Notes under the pieces: generated by a model
What the model was told of the DNA's origin: nothing
The model's database searches: none
The model's input: the letters and a program-made list of their open reading frames with translations, nothing else
DNA from: Helicostylum pulchrum
Taxonomy: Eukaryota > Mucoromycota > Mucoromycetes > Mucorales > Mucoraceae
NCBI GenBank assembly: GCA_025677825.1
Contig: JAIXMO010000006.1
Location: 744,001-808,000, forward strand
Direction of reading: 5' to 3'
Length of the DNA stretch: 64,000 nt
Shown here: positions 1 through 11,296 of the stretch, piece after piece
Numbering within the stretch: the first letter of the stretch is position 1
How the letters are laid out: each line of letters begins with the position of its first letter
Translations under genes and position numbers: made by a program

Positions 1-273
1 AATTTTTTCTTTGACAAGTCGCGCACATTGTATGGAAATTCTCTTCCTACCCATCCTACTACTATTGTATTGTATCGGCTTACAAAGAATTTCGAGGAAG
101 AAGTAGTTGAAAAAGAGCAAAATTTAACGGATATAGTAGATGTTATCTGTAGTAACAATTTAACACTTTTGAAAAGAGCAGAAGATTCATTACGTGACAT
201 CCCTGGCTCTTCTCGTACAAAATCTATACTTAATAATGCAGTCGATTTTGGAGCTCTTGATTTTAGAGAATAA
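1..273 (+). CDS. 3' end of an unidentified gene (5' partial)
   Basis: An open frame enters from the left edge and ends at TAA 271–273, giving about 90 C-terminal residues. The visible part is rich in charged residues and ends ALDFRE; it has no motif I recognise. It is followed by poly-T and then by the convergent 3' end of the SLC25 carrier at 774, which is consistent with a true gene terminus. The first bases (ATTTTTTCTTTGACAAG) could be the tail of an intron, so coding may start a few bases in. Function is not assigned. Confidence 0.55.
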   Translation, partial: NFFFDKSRTLYGNSLPTHPTTIVLYRLTKNFEEEVVEKEQNLTDIVDVICSNNLTLLKRAEDSLRDIPGSSRTKSILNNAVDFGALDFRE

Positions 274-773
274 CCAGTTTTTTTTTTCTTTATTTAATTA
301 AAAAAATGGGGGTTGTTTTTACACTTGACAACTATCATGACTTTCTATGACATTCTAATAAAATAAGATGGTACTTATTGAACGCTAATAACTATATTTT
401 ACCTTTAATGTAAGAACGGAAAGCCACCGTTTCAAGCTTTCATAGGACAGTAAAAAGCTCAAAAGGCAGCTCATTCTCTCCTGCAGCCAATACGGTACCT
501 ATTTTTCCGTAACTGTCCTTAGTATTGAGGGGAGAAACTAGGCTGTCTTTTTTTAAAGAAAGAGTACGAGTGATAGTTGGCTAGTGCGGTATATGTCTGT
601 CTTTTTTATAGGGCATTTATACGTCTATCCTTCCTTCCTTTTTTTTTTAAAAAAAACAGTATCCTCCTACTCTTGCAAGAGACTGCAGGAACAGATTTAT
701 TTATTTACATAAACTGTATAACTAAATTATCAAGTTTATTTGACTTTTACTTTTTTTTTTTAAATAAAAAAAA

Positions 774-2298
774 CTATTCTCTCTTATTAAGCCAACTTAA
801 AATATACTCGTAACATCCAAATTGTATAGCACCACCTATATTTAAAATAGGGGTTAACGTAAAAAAATAATATCATTTTATCTTCTTTTTTTTTACAAAA
901 TCTTTACCTGGGGCAATACGAATAATACGAAGCCAAGATCCTCGAAAGAATGAAGTAATACCTTCATTTTTAAGCATGGATTTCATGCAATCTAAAGTTC
1001 CAGTGTAGGATCTGCCAGCATCTTGCATTCTAGATACACGCATTAACAAGTTAATGGAATTTTAATTACTCATAAGTTTTACCTTGTTTTCACTACGTCT
1101 GGAGGTGAATTCAATACACCAACAAGTATATTAGCCGTACCTCCACTCACCTATAAAAAAAATATAGCTTATCAAATAATCTTGGAACAAAAAAAAAGTA
1201 ACTTTTTCTTTTATATACCATGTGTTGCCAAGGTTTTAATTCTGCATCTGGATTAGCTCTTTCAAATAAAGCTTTCATTTCTACATATGCTGAAAATTTG
1301 ACAAGCAAACCTATTAAATGTAATAAAAATTAGAATAGAGTTTCCACGTCGAGTATTTTTTTTTATATATATATTTAGCGTACCCCAAGATTGTCTTGCA
1401 ACTGTAGCCATTAGACCACTATACAATGCAGTAAATCTAGCATAATAAAAAGCGACGGTGAGACAAGGGCTTTGATATTAAAAAGTAAGAGAATTATTTT
1501 TACCCTTCTTGACGAATAATAATTGAGGCGGTATTAATTAAACCATGGTATTTACGTTGATGTTTATCTGAATACATTTCAGTCTGCTGACGAACCTTGA
1601 TCATTTCAAGAGGAGTAACTATATATTATGTAAGTAAATCGCCACTCCTTTTATAAAAAAAAAAAGGGAAACTTACCTAAAGTAACTGCTTGGGTTATGC
1701 CAGTACATATCTATAAATGAAAACACTTAAAAATTTCAACAATTTAAATGAACAAGGCATACTTACACCTGCTAAACCGGCGGAACTATGAGCAGGTATA
1801 ACTGATCCTTCTAATTTCTCAAATATTGGTTTATAAAACGCCAACCCCATATACTGTAAAGAGATACGAGGACCAACTATACACAATACAGGAATGGTAC
1901 CTCTGTAAAAAGCGGAAAATCCTTCTTCTTTAAATACAGTTGCAAAGGCTTTGAAAATACCATTTTTATAATGCGCTGAAGCATGAACGGACTTTAGGGG
2001 GAAAATTAGATACGCGTTTAATGTGGATTATTGACAGTTTACCTGAAATCTTGTTTTAATTACGTCTGTTGGCTGTATTATAATTGTCAGTACTATAACC
2101 CCCCTCTCCCTTAAGATATATATATATATATAACCTGCATCAATAAAATTTCGATTGTTCCAGCACCTGCACCGGCTAAAGTAGAGTTCTGCATATTAAA
2201 ATTGACGTTTTTTTTTTTTTAGCTTTCAAGTAACTAAATAAAAAAAGGGAATACATATTTACCAAGACGTTTGCCTTTGGTTTTTTGGAATCGCTCAT
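774..2298 (-). CDS. Mitochondrial carrier (SLC25 family), probably carboxylate type
   Basis: Eleven exons: 2263–2298, 2135–2188, 2043–2072, 1767–1991, 1677–1710, 1504–1618, 1384–1436, 1219–1310, 1083–1150, 908–1029 and 774–835. All borders are GT–AG and in phase, giving 296 aa, normal for SLC25 inner-membrane exchangers. The three signature loops are visible: PTDVIKTRF (from about residue 31), PLEMIKVRQ (about 129) and PPDVVKTRM (about 229), each the PxD/ExxKxR motif that closes one of three repeats. The last helix carries RIIRIAPGGA, resembling the RVMRVAPG of succinate/fumarate carriers, and the protein ends SWLNKRE. Reading through the last donor at 907 would instead add a basic tail and lose half of helix 6, so the short final exon is preferred. 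Substrate is inferred; a di- or tricarboxylate is likely. It is divergent from RPC37. Confidence 0.9.
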
Positions 2299-2966
2299 TT
2301 GCTAACCGAGAAAAGTATATAACAGAAAGAAAGAAAAATAGAAAAAATATCAAACGTAAAAGGGTGTATATATTTTGGTCTTGTGTGACATTGACACTGC
2401 ACAATCTTTCTTTTTTTCCTTTTAGCATTATTCTTTTTTTTATTGTTAAGAATTGACTAGTTGTATATTAAAATTGAAATATGATAGTAATACAATTTAA
2501 AGATATACTATTTTCTTCTGTTTTCTTTGAACGGTTCAGTTGATTCTTTCTAAAATGAACTTCTGCTAATCGTGAGTCACTTGTACAATGATTGGCTTAT
2601 ACAATTTTTAACTTTATCAGGTAATGCAAATCATTTTAAGATTTATAGTGAGTATATAGCCTTCAGAAGGGTTCTATGAAACTACTTTTTTTTTCTGTTT
2701 ATAACTCAGTTGTTAAAAAATGAAACAAACACAAAGGATAATGTACGTCTCGGTGTGTGTGTTTTAGCTCGACTATTTAAATATGTTCGTGCCTGAAATC
2801 CATTAAGTGTAGCGCGTTTGTTAGAATAGACTTTTTTGGCTGGGTGCAAACAAGTGACTGTATTTAACAAAGAGTCACGCAACAGTTTTTGAAGAAAAAA
2901 AAATATTTTTTTTGCAGGTTTTCTTTTTCTTTTTTTATAAAAACCACTCACAAAAAAGGACCTGAT
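2299..2966. promoter_or_regulatory. Bidirectional intergenic region between the SLC25 carrier and RPC37
   Basis: 668 bp separate the two start codons on opposite strands, so both promoters and 5' UTRs must lie here. It contains poly-T and CT-rich stretches, including a run just before the RPC37 ATG. I see no certain TATA box or named binding site. Confidence 0.5.
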
Positions 2967-3887
2967 ATGAGTAGCTACGACGACGACCAAGTAATGGAAG
3001 TAGAAGACGAGGTGTTGGCGGAATACCCCATTTACTTGACTACCGAACTCACGAAATACCTGTACATGTTTCAATACCCTATGCGGTCTACACCTTTCAA
3101 CGGTAAAAACGGGCCTACGGCAGCGCGATTAAAGCCCAAGGCTAAAATGGTGGAGCTTGATATTCCTTTGGATACACGTTCCGCCAACTATAGTACAGAG
3201 CGCGGTGAAGATTTTGCGATGGGATTAAACGATAAAACGATCAAGACAGCTTATGATAGAAGAATGGAAGAACACGAAGAAGAGTTAACTATGGGACATA
3301 ATTACAGACAACCTAAAAAGAAGGAGGAAGAATTATTAGATAAAATGACACTTACATCGATTGAGGTACCTAACCAAACAAAATATGTCATTGGTGTTAT
3401 TCGAGATGGTAAAAAAAAAACAGTTTGTGTACACGCATAAAAGGAGAAGCATGTAAACTAATAATTTATTTTTATTTTAGAGGAGCTTCATTTAACACCT
3501 ATTAATACAACAGTTCAATTGAGACCAGGTTTCAAGTATATCGACAAGATTGATGAAAAGTGGAAGGCAGCTAATAAACGTATTCAAGATGTTGAAAAGC
3601 AAGAAGAAAAGAAGAAGGGAGTGGATCCAAATACAGCACAAACACTTCAAGTATCAGTAAAGAATGCAGAGCGTGAAGGCAATATGAGAAGAAATGTGTA
3701 CTCAATGTCTGTACGTAATGCAGAAGAAGAAGACTGGCAACCTATTGTGTACTATGATGAAACTTCTTTACCAGCAGAAAAAGTATCAGAAAAGTTATAC
3801 TCTACAACAAAAGATCACTTAGAGTGTAAAACTACAAATGCTGAATATCTCGATCAACTTAGTGGGCAAAGGACTACACTTACTTAA
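2967..3887 (+). CDS. RPC37: RNA polymerase III subunit RPC37/RPC5 (POLR3E family)
   Basis: Two exons, 2967–3408 and 3481–3887, give 282 aa. The protein is the size of yeast Rpc37 and much shorter than animal RPC5. It has the family order: acidic N-terminus, a segment with EYPIYLT and LYMFQYPMR, a stretch VELDIPLDT followed by YSTERGEDF, then YVIGVIRD joined by splicing to EELHLTPI and the LRPGFKYID segment. In known Pol III this subunit forms the TFIIF-like Rpc37–Rpc53 dimer, which acts in termination and re-initiation. ATG 2967 is chosen because homology begins directly after it; a frame extending upstream to 2889 has no ATG before it and is poly-T derived. The C-terminus ends SGQRTTLT. DYRK follows about 475 bp downstream on the same strand. 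Confidence 0.88.
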
Positions 3888-4362
3888 AAAAATAAAAAAC
3901 GTCGCATGACAAACTCTTTTGTTTGTGTGTGTTTTGTCAACTGGTTATTTTAAAATAAATATTATTGTTGTCGTTTTGTTAAAGGGGTATTTACAGAGTG
4001 TTGCGCAAAAAAGCGGAAACCAAATAATATTTATTTATTTCTGACAGTGACTTCTTCCAATGACAACAAAATGGTTTAGACTTATTTTTTTGTATGTGGT
4101 TTTTTTCCCCCTCTTTTTTTTTTTTTTTTTTTTTCCTTTTTATTACATACAAACTAATTTTATATCTTTGAACCTTTTTTTCCCTCCTTTTTAAAACTCT
4201 TTTTTTTTTCTTTTTGTTGTTGTTCTTCTTTTTTAAATATTCTCTTTTTTTTTTCATCATCATCTTTTTCTTCATTACAAAACCAAAAAAAAATACCCAA
4301 GAATTTTTTTTAAAAGAAAGAAAGCAAAAAAAAAAAAAACGTTTTAATAATATAAGATATAC
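3888..4362. promoter_or_regulatory. Intergenic: RPC37 3' end and DYRK 5' region
   Basis: 475 bp of extreme T-richness (several runs of 8–20 T, some interrupted by C or G) turning A-rich in the last 60 bp before the DYRK ATG. This fits a terminator followed by a pyrimidine-rich fungal promoter. No discrete element is identified. Confidence 0.35.
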
Positions 4363-7300
4363 ATGTCGTCATCGACAGTCAGTAATCCATATATCACCGA
4401 GTCTTGGATACATATGGAACAACAGCGACTGGCTACACTTACCGATACAGAAAAAGAAGAAGGAAAATACAAACGATCCACAGCCAGCAGTCGATCTCGA
4501 GCACTACTAAGTAAACAGAACAGCGAAGTTGATATTGGAATGAGTCAAGCAGGTATATATGAAGCGTTTGCCGAAGCAGATAAACCGCCTACCAGAAAGT
4601 ACAATGACACGCGACGTAAGAGTACAACCACCATTGAAGCCAAAAGACCGCCAACAAAATCCATCGATTCTCCTCGTTTAAGAACCTTAAATACAAATAA
4701 TGAACCACCCTCCTCTCGATTAACCGCGAGAAGACAAACTTTATCTGGTGCCTTAATGACAACAAAAGAGGATAACAATGGGGGGCTAGTGAAACTAGCT
4801 GATACCTTACGAAATACTTTAGCTGTCGAAAGAAGATTGGCTAAACAAGAATTAGGTCTTTATAACAATAAACCACCACAATCAAATGTAGTAGATATCA
4901 TTAGTACTGCAAAGAGGAGGTCAAGTGTAACAAAAGAAAAGTTACGTGCGTTAGATCAACCTAGAAGACGTACATTATCTAGTGGCGCTTCCATATTATC
5001 TCAGCAGCAACAACAACAGCAAACACCACCACAACGTAGTGCAGAAGCAAGTTATATGAAGACTACATTAGCCGCTGATCAACAACGTAGACACTCTACT
5101 GCAAACACTACTATTAATCGAATTTCATCTGCTTCTCCCAGAAAAAAACTTAGTACATTATCAAAAGGAGACACTTCTCCGTCCATCGCTAGTACTACCA
5201 GTGAAGATGAGTCAGTGTTAAAAAAGCCTTCTGCATTAAAGCGTAGGTCGATATTAGCTGCAGCTACAGCAAAAGCGCGACAACAGCTGGATTTAGCAAA
5301 CAATCATACCACAGCAGCCAATACGGCAGCCAACACAGCAGCCAACACAGCAGCCAACACAGCAGCCAACACAGCAGCCAACACAGCAGCCAATAAAGCA
5401 GCCAATACAGCCAGTAACAGTGATGAACCAACTGCAACGATTATTCGAACAAGAAAAAAGTCGCAAGTTGCTGCTGAAAGTGCGACCGATTCTATTCTTG
5501 CTCATCGACGCATGTCGAGAACGGAAAGTTTAAAAGAAGGGTTACCTACGTCGCCGTCTATTACAGCCGCCAGAATGGCCAGAAGAAAGAGTGTGGTGAC
5601 CAGTGAATCGCCCAACAAAGTACCTATGGACGGCCCTCTACCAACGGCACCTAAAAAACCTACAGCTCGAAAGAGAGGTAAAACGTTACCTGGTAACTTG
5701 GCGAAACCGCCTACAATTCAAGCGTTACAATTACCACCCATGAAATTGGAGCCGATCAAGTTGAACATTCCGCAACAAAAGCGGATGGCGCCTAAATCAC
5801 CTTCGGTCAGGGCTACAAATACAACTAGTACCAGTAGGCTCAGTCTGCAACAAAAGAAGCGGCTTTCGGTTTCTTCCATCACGACAACACCTGTGCCCGC
5901 AAGTTCGTCTTCGTCCTCGTCGACGGAAGCTTCGGTTAATATCGTTACACCGCCTAAAAAATCAATTTCGACAAGAAGGGCAAAAGGTCAGAGTCATTTA
6001 GGCATTCTTACGTCAAGACGTGCGTCGTTGAAGGCTCCTGCGTCTAGTCAAATTGTAACGCCTCCCCTAAAGAAGAATTCTCCTGTCACGGTTCCGTCTC
6101 CTCGTGTTAGACCTACTTCCACTCGTCGTCAAAGCTTAGCAGCGGTCAATTCAGCTGCTGCTTCTGTTGCTGCAAAGCAAACAACGAATACAGAGGTACA
6201 TACTGCACGCAAATTGAGTAGTTCAGCGTATTCTTCTAGTAGTCGAAAGAATTCATTTGTAGAAGAAAGTGTTGTAGATAAAGATAAAGGTAAAATATTT
6301 TTTTTAAAAATGTATGTGTGTATTGTATTTGTAATAAAAATGTTAAAAATAGGTCGTCATAGAGCAATTAGTCTAAGAGAAAAGTTAGAAGCTATGGTAG
6401 CACAGCATGCAATTCATGAAGATAACGCAAACACAACGACAACAACAACAACAACAACAACAACAACAGCACCATCAGAATATAACCCGAATCGACCACG
6501 AAAGAAGAGCCAGTCGTATGAAGCAGAAGAAAAATACACACAACTTTCAACGGAAGAGCGAGCACGACCTCAACGTATCAAGGATACATTACTGATGTGG
6601 GATAAAGAAATGGTTGAAGCTTTTAGTCCTGGTATACCCAAATCACCACAGATCGCTATTAAATTTTACGGCCATCATCTCAGTCCGTTTGAGCAAACTG
6701 AAATTCACAGCTACCCAGAGGTTTATTTTGTGGGCCATCAGTCGAAGAAGTATCAAGCGATGCCGGATAACTCGGCGTTTAATTATGGGTACGATGATGA
6801 ACGTGGGGACTATAAAAGCGTGACGAAGGATCATCTTAGTTATAGATACGAGGTCATGGAGGAGCTGGGAAGAGGATCGTTTGGTCAGGTGGTCAAGTGT
6901 TATGACCATAAAACTGCGTCAACTGTAGCTGTCAAGTTGATTAGAAATAAGAAGAGGTTTTATGCTCAAGCAAAGACTGAAGTTAAAATTTTGAGTGATT
7001 TAGTAAAATGGGTAAGAGTTGTAAAAAAAAAAGGGGAGGAGAGTTGAAAAGCTAAAAGATTTTTTTTTGATAATAGGATCCTGAAGATAGACATCATAAT
7101 GTTAAAATGACGGATAGTTTTAACTTTCGTAATCACTTGTGTATTGCGTTTGAGTGTCTTAGTATGAATTTATACGAGTTTATCAAGATTAATAACTTTC
7201 AAGGATTTCATATTACGTTGATTAAAAGGTAAAGATTAATTGTTTACATTAGGGAGGTTGCACGCTAAAAAAAAATTCTTTTTTTAAAAAAAAGATTTAC

Positions 7301-8163
7301 AGTGCAGTTACTTCGATCTCTTTCATTACTATCAAGACATGGCGTAGTTCATTGTGATTTAAAACCAGAGGTATGGACAATGAAAATATATTTTTTTTCA
7401 AGGAGAAAACTAAATTGTTTGTTTTAGAATATTTTGCTTAAACATCCAACTAAAAGTACAATCAAAGTGATTGATTTCGGCAGTAGTTGTTTAGAAAACC
7501 AAAGAGGTAATAAATGAAAACAAATTTCCATATTTAGTATAATACTGACAGCAAACAAAAATAGTTTATACGTATATTCAAAGTCGATTTTATAGATCGC
7601 CAGAAATTATTCTTGGGTTAGATTATACAATGGCAATTGATATGTGGAGTTTAGGTTGTATTATTGCAGAATTGTATACAGGTGTACCTATTTTTCCTGG
7701 AGAAAATGAGCAAGAGCAACTTGCGTGTATTATGGAAGTGTTGGGTGTACCTAATCCAGAAATAATTCAACAAAGTGAGCGAAGAAACTTGTTTTTTGGT
7801 AAGACACTATATATATAAAAAAAGGAGGAGAATTAGTTTTTGTTAAAAACAAGTTTTATTATTATTATAGATCGACGCGGTGAACCTAGAGTAGTTTGTA
7901 ATTCTCGAGGTAAAAAACGTAGAGCTGGAACCAAGAATTTAAGTCAAGCATTACGATGTAATGATACGTTGTTTTTGGATTTCATTCAACAGTGTTTAGC
8001 TTGGGATCCAGCTAAACGGTTAAACCCTGAAACGGCCTTTCAGCATGAATGGATCTTACAGTCTACTCGTCCTACGGCTATAAGAAGTACCGCTGCTGAT
8101 GAAGAGTCTCAAGACCGTAATCAATCACCGAAGCCTACTTGCAATGATACCAATTTCGCATAA
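4363..8163 (+). CDS. DYRK-family dual-specificity kinase (class II, Pom1/DYRK2-like)
   Basis: Seven exons: 4363–6289, 6353–7011, 7077–7228, 7295–7370, 7428–7506, 7565–7798 and 7871–8163, giving 1139 aa. The first ~750 residues are low-complexity, basic and Ser/Thr-rich, with an Ala-Ala-Asn-Thr tandem repeat and a poly-Thr run. The kinase domain occupies about residues 808–1110: glycine loop [20 protein letters not shown] (ATP lysine), catalytic HCDLKPEN, DFGSSC, and an activation loop with the DYRK YTY ([14 protein letters not shown]), then [24 protein letters not shown] just before the domain resembles the class II DYRK box. The first intron (63 bp) is in frame without a stop, so an unspliced reading stays open. 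The family autophosphorylates on the loop tyrosine and phosphorylates Ser/Thr; Pom1 marks cell poles in fission yeast. That role here is inference. Confidence 0.9.
5314..5408 (+). repeat. 12-bp coding minisatellite (Ala-Ala-Asn-Thr repeat)
   Basis: About seven to eight copies of a 12-bp unit (variants of AACACAGCAGCC) keep the DYRK frame and encode repeated Ala-Ala-Asn-Thr. Unit size is a multiple of three, so copy-number changes would not break the gene. It lies in the disordered N-terminal region. Confidence 0.9.
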
Positions 8164-8900
8164 TTTTAATAATATCCCCTTTTCTATTTTATATACTTTT
8201 TTTTTTTTTTTTTTTTTTTGCCTCCTCTCTTTTTTTTAAAAAAAACACATGTATTTCTTCCTTCGCAAACACACACACACACACACACACATACACACAC
8301 ACAACGCAATTAATAATCAACACCCTTTATATACATCCTTATCATTTTTTTTTTGAAAATTAAAATTAGCTTTGGTGTGTACACAACCAGGCAAGAATCC
8401 TTTATAAAAGAAGAAAAAAACCGGGCGTGGAATATTTCAGGGGGAGTGAAGACGATTATATATATAGAGAGGAAGTTTTATACTCGTCAATGAAATAAAC
8501 GGTGAATCCGTTCCTTTTCAATCCTTTTTTTTTTCTTGTTGGTTCATGAAACTTTGTATTGAGAGCGAACCTAGTTGTTTTGTAGGCTGCGGACCAAGTT
8601 TTATCGTTTTGATCGAAAAAAAATCTTACTTAATTTTCGGAAAGGCGAAACTTGTATAGCTTCTCTAAGACTGCACTTATTTTTTGTACGTAGTTGGTTT
8701 CCTGTGTCATTAGCAGAACGTCCCGTTTTTGGTTGACGGTCTGATCTTTTGGAAACATGTTTTTGCTGCATAGACTTGAGATCTAACAAAATTATCAGTA
8801 GATTCATGCGCAGGTTGAGGGGGGGGGGGGGAACCACGAATTCTAACTAGTTACGAAAAGATTTCTGTAAAATATAAATTACAGTTTTCATCCAGACGAA
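8164..8900. other. Intergenic region downstream of DYRK
   Basis: A T23 tract (8197–8219), a CA microsatellite at about 8268–8301 and a G13 tract near 8820. No convincing gene is seen; short open frames here are composition artefacts. The right part may hold the decayed downstream end of the Fanzor-like fragment. Confidence 0.5.
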
Positions 8901-8904
8901 AATT

Positions 8905-9380
8905 AAAACGGGAGTCTGGGGAATAACTCCGTAATATGCATATAGAGTGTTTTTTACTTGACGCTCTTGCTTTAATAGTTATGAAGTTTAAATTTTTCCA
9001 AGTGTACAGATTTAGATTTCGTTTTGGAAAGGGCTGCTTCGGCTTCTTTGACGACTAGAGGTAGAGTAGTCTTTCGTAAAATACGATATTGTCTTGAACG
9101 ATTAGAACGATTGTTCTTAGTGAATACAAGCCTCTGTTTTTTCTCGATATTACTAGTCTCTCCCATACAGTACATGATGTCTCGTCTTCCGGGGTCTATT
9201 AGCACGCCTTTACCTTCAGTACTCTTTAGTAAAGGTTGAGTTAACTCCTCAATATGTTTAGTTTGATCATCGTCCACCTACTTTTTAAATTTCGGTCTTG
9301 GTAACCTTCGGTTAGTATCGAAGCTTTGTTTTATAACATAGACGCCAACGCCATCAGTTTCCAAAGTTCCTTGGAAAATA
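8905..9380 (-). pseudogene. Fanzor-like (eukaryotic TnpB relative) nuclease fragment, broken
   Basis: Read on the minus strand, the segment GTLETDGVGVYVIKQ is followed after an in-frame TAG (9278–9280) by an open stretch (8972–9277). That stretch carries LIDPGRRDIMYCMG, then a region rich in Arg/Lys with SRQYRIL and EAEAALSKTKSKSV. The order 'TDGV…' then 'DPGxxDxxYC' then a basic Tyr-rich helix is what I associate with the start of the Fanzor RuvC domain, where the Asp of DPG is the first catalytic acid. Homology seems to continue in other frames (ERQVKNTLYAYYG near 8950), so there are frameshifts. I see no second or third RuvC acid and no zinc ribbon. The gene cannot make a full protein. The family assignment is from memory of motifs and unsearched. 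Confidence 0.5.
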
Positions 9381-9818
9381 AAATATGAATAACACGATTA
9401 ACAACGTTTTGCCTACTGAAGAAGAGTTCAGAAGTATTTCCAAGATAAATTTACCAACCATTTAGGTAAATATGACTGATTGAAAAGAGCAAAACTTATG
9501 CTTGTGTAAATTCAAGTGGTTAGTAAACGACATTTTATGCTCAGATTTCTTTTTTTTATTTTGACAAATCGTTATTCCTCAAGTATTTAAGGATCTTAAA
9601 TATTTATATTTCTTTACATACATTGTCAAATCAATGACAGTAGACATAAACATTTTGTCTATATATAGAGTCACCCAATATATAAGACGGTATTTACTAC
9701 CTTATTCTTTTAAAAATAACTCAAAATAACCAACCTTAGTGGTAAGAACTATTAACCTTTTTTTATAACAAAACTATAAACTTCATAGTCGGTTTTTTAT
9801 TTCGAAAGTTATCAAATT

Positions 9819-10131
9819 ATGAAAGTAGACTTAAGAATCCTTTGTTGCCCAAATTCGAAAGACTCGGATATCAACGTTGGCGAGTTCGTCAAAAAGGCAA
9901 CAAAACGAAAGCTTTATCTCGCAAGTTACAATTTCTAAATATCATTTAAATTCACTTCTTCTTTCCGGCCTCTCCCCATCAACGGCATTCATCCCAATTA
10001 TACAAATTATGGGTTTTGATTGTTTCCTTTACCTTTTAAGAAAAGTAGAAGATTTTTACGTTCTTGAAGTTGTTCAAACTATAGTCTTTCCCACCTCACT
10101 CTTATCTTTAAAAGAAAATGGGATCAAGAAA
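9819..10131 (+). repeat. Left arm of a large inverted duplication (repeated-ORF pseudogene)
   Basis: About 313 bp match, in reverse orientation, the segment 10650–10963 with only a handful of mismatches. Both copies start with the same ATG frame (MKVDLRILC…, ending LYLASYNF then TAA). Both continue homology in a second frame that includes IPIIQIMGFDC and FYVLEVVQTIVFPTS. This resembles a dispersed ORF family that I know as common in Mucoromycota genomes. The shared break means the copy was already dead when it was duplicated. Confidence 0.8.
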
Positions 10132-10315
10132 CTGTCTGGAAGTCAAATGTTTTTCCTTCATTGCCTACTGTATAGCGGAATGTTATTTATTTTCGCAGGG
10201 TTGTGTCTGGTACTTCAAACAACCGGAAAAGAAAATATTGCTGCTAAATTCTCTTGTACCAGTGTTGGTGTAAGAAAGTGGATTATGTCAATTCGTTTTG
10301 ATAAGTTTAATAATA

Positions 10316-10649
10316 AAAAAATGCCTATTTATGTTTATCTTCTTCTGCTTCTTCATCTGCTTTTTCATCTTTACCATCAAGATCATCTTCTTCTTCATCA
10401 TCACCTTCTTCATCTTCATCATTATCATTATCATTCGGCCAAACCATACCGCGAACGTCCACGACTTGTTTTTGAGCATTTCTATCCAGGATACTACTCA
10501 TTTTCGCTCCAAATTTCCCTTGTCTATGCTGCTTGATAGAATTTTTAACACGAAGACATAATTCCTATGAAAATAAATAAAAGTGAATAAACATTAATGT
10601 AATCTGGAAGCCGAATGTTTTACCCTCGTCATCTCCAGGCAATTCAACA
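10316..10649 (-). pseudogene. Acidic-tail coding remnant in the hairpin loop
   Basis: Between the two arms, the minus strand holds an open stretch ending at a TAG near 10320. It reads ELCLRVKNSIKQHRQGKFG…VVDVRGMVWPND and then a long Asp/Glu/Lys tail. A candidate acceptor (TTTTCATAG at about 10565) precedes it, and the piece upstream in the right arm reads KRKWDRESVELPGDDE. The phase of a GT donor at 10622–10623 does not restore the frame, so I treat it as decayed. The product is unidentified. Confidence 0.4.
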
Positions 10650-11296
10650 CTTTCTCGATCCCATTTTCTTTTAAAGATAAGAGTGAGGTGGGAAAGACTA
10701 TAGTTTGAACAACTTCAAGAACGTAAAAATCTTCTACTTTTCTTAAAAGGTAAAGGAAACAATCAAAACCCATAATTTGTATAATTGGGATGAATGTCGT
10801 TGATGGGGAGAGGCCGGAAAGAAGAAGTGAATTTAAATGATATTTAGAAATTGTAACTTGCGAGATAAAGCTTTCGTTTTGTTGCCTTTTTAGCAAACTC
10901 GCCAACGTTGATATCCGAGTCTTTCGAATTTGGGCGGCAGAGAATTCTTAAGTCCACTTTCATGATTAAGTTTAAATTTTTTTCTCGCTTTTGTTGGGAT
11001 GGTGTCCCCCCTAAACAAAGTAAACTTTAATGAGCTTTGTGTACTTTCATCATCTTTAATTTTGACTTACCAATGTAGAAAAAGACCATAAATCGCATGC
11101 AGACGACATGAAATGGACGGGGTATTGTAAGTACTAGAGTAGCCTTTGTTGCTGTTACTAACTCTTCTTCAATAACATAAGACCAGAATCTAATTACGAA
11201 GTCTTGTTCTGAGTAGTTTTTGGTGTTGTTAAAGGAGAAAAGATAGTCTTTATACAAATGTATATCCAGGCTACAACGTGTTATAAAAAAGGACAT
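10650..11296 (-). pseudogene. Repeated-ORF pseudogene, right arm of the inverted duplication plus upstream part
   Basis: The right arm (10650–10963) repeats the left arm in reverse. Further upstream on the same strand (11027–11296) a short frame holds YSEQDFVIRFWSYVIEE, which in the dispersed ORF family I recall lies N-terminal to the 'KVDLRI' segment. The order on the minus strand is therefore consistent with one element of about 650 bp. It has at least one frameshift between KLYLASYNF and SKYHLNSLLLSGLSPS. No catalytic motif is visible, and the function of the family is unknown to me. Confidence 0.55.

Noticed and set aside
873..907. Read-through C-terminus of the SLC25 carrier (…KDFVKKKKIK)
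   Set aside because: A good donor lies at 907–906, and the next exon (774–835) restores the helix 6 and normal carrier length.
8268..8301. CA/CT repeats and poly-T near gene ends as possible RNA genes or CRISPR-like arrays
   Set aside because: Units are 1–4 bp, with no spacers; these are microsatellites, and CRISPR arrays do not occur in nuclear genomes.
10288..10561. Plus-strand Ile/Phe-rich or minus-strand Met/Lys-rich frames
   Set aside because: They are shadow frames of the GAA/GAT-rich acidic coding remnant on the minus strand.
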